Shown: in pieces, positions 58,104-64,000 of the stretch
Numbering within the stretch: position 1 is the first letter of the stretch
Layout: each line of letters starts with the position of its first letter
Assembly: GCF_011759505.1 (NCBI RefSeq)
Contig: NZ_JAAOYO010000004.1
Location: 472,934 to 536,933 of the forward strand
From: Curtobacterium salicis
GTDB taxonomy: Bacteria; Actinomycetota; Actinomycetes; Actinomycetales; Microbacteriaceae
Length of the DNA stretch: 64,000 nucleotides
Reading direction: 5' to 3'
The notes under the pieces: model-generated
What the model was told of the DNA's origin: nothing
Databases searched by the model: none
The model's input: only the letters and a program-made list of their open reading frames with translations
Program-made: the position numbers and the translations under genes

Positions 58104-58526
58104 ATGACCGAGGCCCGCGAACACGACGACGACGCCGCCCTGTCGTGGGGCGACGCGGACGACGCGACGCACGTCGACGCCGCGCACAACCCGATCGCCG
58201 TCAAGGAGCGTGACGCCCGTGACCCCGACGCGCCCGAGACGTCCGGGGCCCTGATCGGGTTCGGCGTCTTCGGCGGGCTGTACCTGCTGTACACGGTCGC
58301 CTGGCTGCTGACCGCCTCGACCACCTACCTGTCGACGACCGACGCGGTGCTGTCCGGGTTCGTCACGCTCCTCCGGTTCCTGGCGATCGTCGCGCCGGCG
58401 CTCTGGTTCGCCGTGGTGATCTGGGTCGCGCGGGGCCGGAGCACCCGGACACGACTGCTGTGGATGCTGCTCGGAGCCGTCGTCCTGTTCCCGTGGCCGT
58501 TCCTCATGACGCGGAGCTTCGGGTGA
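58104..58526 (+). CDS. DUF6264-like membrane protein
   Basis: A 140-residue protein with an acidic N-terminal 50 residues and three membrane helices (GFGVFGGLYLLYTVAWLL, FVTLLRFLAIVAPALWFAVV, LLWMLLGAVVLFPWPFLM). The layout is typical of a Microbacteriaceae-specific family of unknown function. TAGACT at 58091-58096 ends 7 bases before ATG 58104, so transcription is probably leaderless. It overlaps the next gene by four bases. Confidence 0.75.
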   Translation: MTEAREHDDDAALSWGDADDATHVDAAHNPIAVKERDARDPDAPETSGALIGFGVFGGLYLLYTVAWLLTASTTYLSTTDAVLSGFVTLLRFLAIVAPALWFAVVIWVARGRSTRTRLLWMLLGAVVLFPWPFLMTRSFG

Positions 58527-58906
58527 CCGCGGTCGAGCGTCCCGGAACACGGTCCCGGTCCGCCCGGGGTCTGGTGGGGCGCCTGGTGGTCTGGGTCGTC
58601 TTCGCCGTGCTGTTCGCCTACATGACGGCGCAGAGCGTCGGCAACCTCGTCGTCGTCACGGACAAGCTGCAGAAGTTCAACGAGTTCGTCGGGTCCGCCG
58701 GCGGCGCGTCCCTGAAGCGCCCGGTGCCGTGGCTCTGGCTCGTCGTCGACGTGGTCGTCCCACCGCTCGCGTACGCCGTCGCGGTCGTGGTGACCCGTCG
58801 GTCGACGGCCGTCGTGACGGCCGCGGTGCTGGTGGTCGCGTTCGCGGCCGCGGGTGCCCTCTGGCTCGGACTGCAGCTCTACGTGCCGAGCCTCGTCGAC
58901 CTCTGA
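58523..58906 (+). CDS. Membrane protein of unknown function
   Basis: A 127-residue protein with about three membrane helices (LVVWVVFAVLFAYMTAQSVG, LVVDVVVPPLAYAVAVVV, AVLVVAFAAAGALWLGL) separated by short loops. GTG at 58523 overlaps the preceding stop (GTGA), so it belongs with that gene. No known domain. Confidence 0.7.
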   Translation: MTAVERPGTRSRSARGLVGRLVVWVVFAVLFAYMTAQSVGNLVVVTDKLQKFNEFVGSAGGASLKRPVPWLWLVVDVVVPPLAYAVAVVVTRRSTAVVTAAVLVVAFAAAGALWLGLQLYVPSLVDL

Positions 58907-58986
58907 CCTGCTGCCGGCGTCGTAACCGGGTCCGGCCGTCGATAGGGTGGTGGTACACCACCCGTCTCGTGTGAGGAACCGCTGTC

Positions 58987-60576
58987 GTGTCGAAGCCGGT
59001 CGTCTTGATCGCCGAAGAACTCTCGCCCGCCACCGTCGACGCCCTCGGGCCCGACTTCGAGATCAGGAACGTGGACGGCACCGACCGTCCAGCGCTGCTC
59101 GCGGCGCTGTCCGACGCGCACGCGATCCTGGTCCGCTCCGCGACCAAGGTCGACGCCGAGGCGATCGCGTCGGCACCGGAGCTCAAGGTCATCGCCCGCG
59201 CCGGCGTCGGCCTGGACAACGTCGACATCAAGGCGGCGACGACCGCGGGCGTGATGGTCGTCAACGCGCCGACGTCGAACATCATCTCCGCGGCCGAGCT
59301 GACGGTGGGACACATCCTCTCGCTCGCCCGGCACATCCCGGCGGCGCACGCGTCGCTCGCGGCCGGTGCGTGGAAGCGGTCGTCCTACACGGGCGTCGAG
59401 CTCTACGAGAAGACCGTCGGCATCATCGGTCTCGGCCGGATCGGCGCCCTGATCACCCAGCGCCTGCAGGCGTTCGGCGTCTCGGTCATCGCGTACGACC
59501 CCTACGTCACCTCGGCCCGCGCCCAGCAGCTCGGGGTCGAGCTCGTCTCGCTCGAGGACCTGCTCCGCCGCGCGGACTTCACCACGATCCACATGCCGAA
59601 GACGCCCGAGACCGTCGGCATGATCTCCGACGAGCAGTTCGCGCTGATGAAGCCGACCGCCTTCGTCGTGAACGTCGCCCGCGGTGGACTCATCGACGAG
59701 GACGCCCTGCACCGTGCGCTGACCTCGAACACCATCGCCGGCGCCGGCCTCGACGTGTTCGTGTCCGAGCCCCCGAAGGACTCGCCGCTCGTGTCGCTGC
59801 CGAACGTGGTCGTGACCCCGCACCTCGGCGCCTCCACCGACGAAGCGCAGGAGAAGGCCGGTGTCGCCGTCGCGAAGTCGGTCCGCCTCGCCCTCGGCGG
59901 CGAGCTCGTCCCGGACGCGGTCAACGTCGCCGGCGGCGTCATCGACCCGTACGTCCGCCCGGGCATCCCGCTCGTCGAGAAGCTCGGCCAGGTCTTCACG
60001 GCGATGGCGACCTCACCGGTGACGAGCATCGACGTCGAGGTGCACGGCGAACTCGCCGCGTACGACGTCAGCGTGTTGAAGCTCGCCGCCTTGAAGGGTG
60101 TCTTCACGGACGTCGTCAGCGACCAGGTGTCCTACGTCAACGCTCCGCTCATCGCGGAGCAGCGCGGTGTCACCGTGCGCCTCATCACGGACGCCGACAG
60201 CCCCGAGTACCGCAACCTCCTCACCATCCGCGGTGCCCAGTCCGACGGCCCGGCGATCAGCGTCTCCGGCACGCTCACCGGCCCGAAGCAGGTCGAGAAG
60301 CTCGTCGAGATCAACGGCTACGACGTCGAGGTCGCCCTCGACAAGCACCACATCGTGATGGCCTACACGGACCGTCCGGGCATCGTCGCGGTCTACGGCA
60401 AGGAGTTCGGCGAGGCGGGGATCAACATCGCCGCGATGCAGATCGCCCGTCAGTCCGCCGGCGGTGAGGCGCTCAGCGTGCTGACCGTCGACTCGCCGGT
60501 GCCGGACGACGTCCTCGAGCACGTCCGTTCCACGATCGACGCGGCATCGCTGCGTGAGATCGACATCACGCTCTAG
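58987..60576 (+). CDS. serA: D-3-phosphoglycerate dehydrogenase
   Basis: A 529-residue protein that starts serine synthesis. NAD-binding GIIGLGRIGALITQRLQAFG, catalytic Arg/Glu/His region in VNVARGGLIDEDAL and VVVTPHLGASTDEAQ, then the intervening domain (about 315-450) and a C-terminal ACT domain (HIVMAYTDRPGIVAVYGKEF) as in the long actinobacterial type. GTG at 58987. TAGGGT at 58943-58948 may be the -10. Confidence 0.96.
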   Translation: MSKPVVLIAEELSPATVDALGPDFEIRNVDGTDRPALLAALSDAHAILVRSATKVDAEAIASAPELKVIARAGVGLDNVDIKAATTAGVMVVNAPTSNIISAAELTVGHILSLARHIPAAHASLAAGAWKRSSYTGVELYEKTVGIIGLGRIGALITQRLQAFGVSVIAYDPYVTSARAQQLGVELVSLEDLLRRADFTTIHMPKTPETVGMISDEQFALMKPTAFVVNVARGGLIDEDALHRALTSNTIAGAGLDVFVSEPPKDSPLVSLPNVVVTPHLGASTDEAQEKAGVAVAKSVRLALGGELVPDAVNVAGGVIDPYVRPGIPLVEKLGQVFTAMATSPVTSIDVEVHGELAAYDVSVLKLAALKGVFTDVVSDQVSYVNAPLIAEQRGVTVRLITDADSPEYRNLLTIRGAQSDGPAISVSGTLTGPKQVEKLVEINGYDVEVALDKHHIVMAYTDRPGIVAVYGKEFGEAGINIAAMQIARQSAGGEALSVLTVDSPVPDDVLEHVRSTIDAASLREIDITL

Positions 60577-60585
60577 GAGACCCGC

Positions 60586-61656
60586 ATGTCGCAGACGCTC
60601 AAGTTGGCGGTCATCCGTGGCGACGGCATCGGCCCGGAGGTCGTGGACGAAGCGCTGAAGGTCCTGCACGCGGTGGCCGACGGCGAGCTCGACGTGCAGG
60701 AGACCCCGTTCTCGCTGGGGGCCGAGCGCTTCCTGGCGACCGGGGACATCCTCACCGAGGACGACATGGCGGCGCTGGCCGCGCACGACGCGATCCTGCT
60801 CGGCGCCGTCGGTGGCGATCCCCGCGACCCGCGCCTGGCCGGGGGGATCATCGAGCGCGGTCTGCTGCTGAAGCTGCGGTTCGCGTTCGACCACTACGTC
60901 AACCTGCGTCCGACCAAGGTGCACGCGGCGGTCGGTTCGCCGCTCGCCGACCCGGGCGAGGTGGACTTCGTCGTCGTCCGCGAGGGAACCGAGGGCCCGT
61001 ACGTGGGCAACGGCGGCGCCATCCGGGTGGACACCCCGCACGAGATCGCCACCGAGGTCTCGCTCAACACCGCGCACGGCGTCGAGCGGGTCGTGCGGTA
61101 CGCGTTCGACCTGGCGATGCGACGACCGCGGAAGCACCTGACGCTCGTGCACAAGAGCAACGTGCTGGTCCACGCCGGCTCGCTCTGGCAGCGGACCGTC
61201 GCCGCGGTCGGTGCCGAGTACCCGGACGTCACGGTCGACTACCAGCACGTGGACGCCGTCACGATCCACATGGTGCGCGAACCGTCGCGGTTCGACGTCA
61301 TCGTGACCGACAACCTCTTCGGCGACATCATCACCGACCTCGCCGGCGCGATCAGCGGCGGCATCGGTCTGGCGGCCTCGGGCAACCTCAACCCGGACGC
61401 CACCTTCCCCAGCATGTTCGAGCCGGTCCACGGGTCCGCGCCGGACATCGCCGGCCAGCAGCTGGCCGACCCGACCGCCGCGGTCCTCTCCGTCGCCCTG
61501 CTGCTCGACCACGTGGGTCGCGCGGACCTGGCGGCGGCGGTGACCCGGGCGGTGGAGGCCGACCTCGCCGACCGGAGCACCACCAGACGGTCGACCGCCC
61601 AGATCGGCGACGCCATCGCCGGCGCCGCGGCCGCCGCACGCACCACCACGGCCTGA
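60586..61656 (+). CDS. leuB: 3-isopropylmalate dehydrogenase
   Basis: A 356-residue leucine-pathway enzyme of the short actinobacterial class: [60 protein letters not shown], and the [20 protein letters not shown] metal-binding region. ATG at 60586 follows AGGAG nine bases after serA, so the two may share a transcript. Confidence 0.96.
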   Translation: MSQTLKLAVIRGDGIGPEVVDEALKVLHAVADGELDVQETPFSLGAERFLATGDILTEDDMAALAAHDAILLGAVGGDPRDPRLAGGIIERGLLLKLRFAFDHYVNLRPTKVHAAVGSPLADPGEVDFVVVREGTEGPYVGNGGAIRVDTPHEIATEVSLNTAHGVERVVRYAFDLAMRRPRKHLTLVHKSNVLVHAGSLWQRTVAAVGAEYPDVTVDYQHVDAVTIHMVREPSRFDVIVTDNLFGDIITDLAGAISGGIGLAASGNLNPDATFPSMFEPVHGSAPDIAGQQLADPTAAVLSVALLLDHVGRADLAAAVTRAVEADLADRSTTRRSTAQIGDAIAGAAAAARTTTA

Positions 61657-61672
61657 CAGGAGTCACCCCCGC

Positions 61673-62809
61673 ATGAGCGACAGCACCACCGAGACCACCG
61701 ACACCTTCGCCCTCGACTTCTCGACGACCCCGTCGCCGGAGCGGCGTGCGGCCGCCGAGCGCGAGGAGATCCTCGCTGACCCGGGCTTCGGCAAGCACTT
61801 CACCGACCACATGGCCTCGGTCGAGTGGACGATCGACGACGGCTGGCACAACGCCTCGATCCACCCCTACGGTCCGCTCTCCCTCGACCCGAGTGCGAGT
61901 GTCCTGCACTACGCGCAGGAGATCTTCGAGGGCATGAAGGCCTACCGGCACGCCGACGGCTCCATCTGGTCCTTCCGGCCGGACGCCAACGCGCGTCGGT
62001 TCGCCCGGTCGGCCCGCCGACTGGCACTCCCCGAACTGCCGGAATCGGTGTTCGTCGAGTCGATCCGACAGCTCGTCGCCGCCGATCAGGACTGGGTGCC
62101 GTCCGCGCCGGAGACCAGCCTGTACCTCCGCCCGTTCATGATCGCGACCGAGGCCTTCCTCGGGGTCCGGGCCGCCCACGCCGTGCAGTACCACTGCATC
62201 GCCAGCCCGGCGGGTGCCTACTTCACCTCGGGCCCGAAGCCGGTCTCGATCTGGCTCTCGACGCAGTACGCCCGCGCCGCGCGCGGCGGGACCGGCGCGG
62301 CGAAGACCGGCGGCAACTACGCGGCCTCGCTGCTCCCGCAGCAGGAGGCGTACGAGCACGGCTGCCAGCAGGTGATGTTCCTGGACTCCGAGAAGGGTGA
62401 GTACCTGGAGGAACTGGGCGGGATGAACGTGGTCCTCGTCCGCTCCGACGGCACGCTCGTGACGCCCGACTCGGACTCGATCCTCGAGGGCATCACGCGG
62501 GACTCGATCCTGCAGCTCGCCCTCGACCGCGGCCTGCGCGTGGAACGCCGCGCGGTGTCGTTGACCGAGTGGCGGGACGGCGTGGCCGACGGCACCATCA
62601 CCGAGGCCTTCGCCTGTGGGACCGCCGCCGTGGTGACTCCGATCGCCGAGCTCCGCGGTGACGGGTTCACCATCGGATCGCCGACGACCGGTGCCGGGGA
62701 ACTCACGATGTCCCTCCGCGAGGAACTGACCGACATCCAGTACGGTCGCCGCGCCGACCCGCACGGCTGGATGGTCCGGCTCACGGACCCGACGTCGAGC
62801 GCTGAGTAG
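61673..62809 (+). CDS. ilvE: Branched-chain amino-acid aminotransferase
   Basis: A 378-residue fold-type IV PLP enzyme, final step of valine, leucine and isoleucine synthesis. FEGMKAYRHADGSIWSFRPD, then the PLP lysine in AAKTGGNYAASLLPQQEA, EELGGMNVVLV, and EAFACGTAAVVTPI. ATG at 61673 has AGGAG upstream. It follows leuB after 16 bases and completes the branched-chain set. Confidence 0.97.
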   Translation: MSDSTTETTDTFALDFSTTPSPERRAAAEREEILADPGFGKHFTDHMASVEWTIDDGWHNASIHPYGPLSLDPSASVLHYAQEIFEGMKAYRHADGSIWSFRPDANARRFARSARRLALPELPESVFVESIRQLVAADQDWVPSAPETSLYLRPFMIATEAFLGVRAAHAVQYHCIASPAGAYFTSGPKPVSIWLSTQYARAARGGTGAAKTGGNYAASLLPQQEAYEHGCQQVMFLDSEKGEYLEELGGMNVVLVRSDGTLVTPDSDSILEGITRDSILQLALDRGLRVERRAVSLTEWRDGVADGTITEAFACGTAAVVTPIAELRGDGFTIGSPTTGAGELTMSLREELTDIQYGRRADPHGWMVRLTDPTSSAE

Positions 62810-62818
62810 GGTCGACCC

Positions 62819-63589
62819 GTGAAGATCGCACGGTTCAGCACCGAGGGGGAGGACCCCCGTTACGGCATCCTCGACGAGCGCGCACTGGTGGTGCTCGCCG
62901 GCGACCCGATGTACCAGGGCTTCGAGACGACGGGGGAGCGGGTGTCCCTCAAGGACGCCAAGCTGCTCGCCCCGGTCATCCCGCGCTCGAAGGTCATCGG
63001 GGTCGGCCTCAACTACGCCGAGCACGTCTCGGAGATGGAGGAGCACACCGCGGACGACCCTGTGGTGTTCCTCAAGCCGAACACGTCGGTCATCGGTCCG
63101 GAGGACCCGATCCGTCTGCCGGCTGACATCGGCCGCGTCGACCACGAGGGCGAACTCGCGATCGTGATCGGTTCGCTCGCCAAGAACGTCGCGAAGGAGG
63201 ACTTCGCCAGCGTGATCCTCGGGTACACGATCGCGAACGACGTGACCGCTCGTGACCTGCAGGCGCGCGACGGTCAGTGGGCCCGCGCGAAGGGGTTCGA
63301 CACCTTCTGCCCGCTCGGTCCGGTCATCGAGACCGAGATCGACCCGTCGGACATCCGGATCGAGACCCGCGTCGACGGTGACCTCCGTCAGGCGGCCTCG
63401 ACGAACGAGATGGTCCACGACATCCCGACGCTCATCGAGTTCATCTCGTCGATCTGGACGCTCCTGCCCGGCGACGTCATCCTGACCGGGACCCCGGCCG
63501 GCGTCGGCGCGATCCGCGACGGCGAGGTGGTGGAGGTCACGATCTCCGGCATCGGTTCGCTCCGCAACCCGGTGATCGCGCGCCACTGA
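62819..63589 (+). CDS. Fumarylacetoacetate hydrolase-family protein
   Basis: A 256-residue protein with the FAH core: IGVGLNYAEHVSEMEE, VVFLKPNTSVIGPEDPI, VDHEGELAIVIG (metal-binding Glu), NDVTARDLQARDGQWARAKG and a TGTPAGVGAI ending. Members hydrolyse or decarboxylate 2-keto acids such as oxaloacetate or acylpyruvates. GTG at 62819 comes 10 bases after ilvE, so it is likely co-transcribed. The substrate is not known. Confidence 0.9.
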   Translation: MKIARFSTEGEDPRYGILDERALVVLAGDPMYQGFETTGERVSLKDAKLLAPVIPRSKVIGVGLNYAEHVSEMEEHTADDPVVFLKPNTSVIGPEDPIRLPADIGRVDHEGELAIVIGSLAKNVAKEDFASVILGYTIANDVTARDLQARDGQWARAKGFDTFCPLGPVIETEIDPSDIRIETRVDGDLRQAASTNEMVHDIPTLIEFISSIWTLLPGDVILTGTPAGVGAIRDGEVVEVTISGIGSLRNPVIARH

Positions 63590-63621
63590 CCGGCGCGCTC
63601 GCACCGACGGCTCTCGACCTG

Positions 63622-63652
63622 GAGGCCCGGCACCCCTCGGGTGTCGGGCCTC
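63622..63652 (+). terminator. Terminator after the FAH-family gene
   Basis: Positions 63622-63635 (GAGGCCCGGCACCC) pair with 63639-63652 (one G-T) around CTC. It ends the serA-leuB-ilvE-FAH run and insulates it from the rRNA promoter that follows. Confidence 0.82.
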
Positions 63653-63740
63653 TCGTCCGTCCCGGGTCCGGTCCGGCGACCGGTCCACCCGGCGACGTTC
63701 TCCCGGCCTGGTAGCCGACACGCCCGGGCGGGACACCCGG

Positions 63741-63769
63741 TTGGCAGGCCCTCGGACCGTGTGTAAAGT
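63741..63769 (+). promoter_or_regulatory. rRNA operon promoter
   Basis: TTGGCA (63741-63746), a 17-base spacer, and TAAAGT (63764-63769) give a near-consensus sigma-70 promoter, far better than any other in the window. The downstream sequence has the known style of a Microbacteriaceae rRNA leader. Confidence 0.85.
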
Positions 63770-63775
63770 AATCAC

Positions 63776-64000
63776 TCGTTGCCGCTGAGGCGGAACGGAA
63801 CGGCCGAGACGGTCACCGGGTGTACAACCCGGCAGATGCAGTCCGGACGGGGTCCGCCTCCAGCAACCAGCCCATCGAACAGATGTCGACTTCGTGTCGG
63901 TCCTCCGGTGGGTTCGAGAACGACAGCCTCTCTGGCGGATCATCTTCGTGGTGTGATGTGGGGAGTGCGTCTGGTCCTTGAGAACTCAACAGCGTGCACA
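63776..64000 (+). other. rRNA operon leader (pre-16S), cut by the window edge
   Basis: About 225 bases of non-coding leader. CTTGAGAACTCAACAGCGTG near 63979-63998 is the characteristic leader element found before the 16S gene in Microbacteriaceae, where it takes part in antitermination and processing. The 16S rRNA gene itself is not in the window. Confidence 0.75.

Noticed and set aside
1..64000. CRISPR arrays, insertion sequences or transposases
   Set aside because: No regularly spaced identical repeats with unique spacers and no transposase-like frame were found; the repeats seen are the hexamer tract, the collagen codons and palindromes.

Overview
The window is high-GC actinobacterial DNA. 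The chromosomal genes (SCO4848-type membrane protein, OtsAB, an ilvD-ilvB-ilvN-ilvC / serA-leuB-ilvE cluster, mtlD, and an rRNA promoter at the right edge) and the frequent GTG starts and apparently leaderless promoters point to Microbacteriaceae, most probably a Curtobacterium-like organism. That assignment is inference from gene content and style.

Positions 1 to about 36,190 are the greater part of an integrated tailed phage (HK97-type capsid, long non-contractile tail). The left end is outside the window; no integrase is present and it is presumably just to the left. The order is: ImmA/IrrE peptidase (cut by the window edge) and XRE repressor on the minus strand, a divergent switch region, then a nearly gapless plus-strand early operon: small regulators, RuvC-like resolvase, YqaJ exonuclease, Bet/RecT annealing protein, small unknowns, winged-helix replication protein, DnaB helicase and SSB. 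The late operon follows: HNH, terminases, portal fused to a MuF-like domain, prohead protease, capsid, head-tail connectors, tail tube, frameshifted tail chaperones, tape measure and baseplate proteins. It ends with an M15 endolysin, two or three membrane lysis proteins and a collagen/SGNH-hydrolase fibre, closed by a strong terminator at 33,300.

Between that terminator and the right attachment site (a tRNA 3' end at 36,157-36,181) is a cargo block with its own strand order: an O-antigen-ligase-like membrane protein, an unknown protein, a lipoprotein and a DUF3263 protein. These are candidates for lysogenic conversion.

From 36.2 kb the sequence is chromosomal. Next to the attachment site are a GGCACC repeat, a 22-bp hairpin and a large LAFTG-anchored SdrD-like surface protein. 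Then come a YigZ protein, a three-gene XRE / ImmA-IrrE / seven-helix membrane-protein cassette (with a possible Cys-every-third-residue micropeptide behind it), an amino-acid permease, an MscS channel, an SLC13/ArsB-like transporter, a CorA transporter and otsA-otsB. A 68-bp palindrome separates otsB from the branched-chain amino-acid genes: ilvD, ilvB-ilvN, ilvC, (mtlD and two membrane proteins), serA, leuB, ilvE and a fumarylacetoacetase-family hydrolase. The last 260 bases hold a consensus-like promoter and the leader of an rRNA operon whose 16S gene would lie just to the right.
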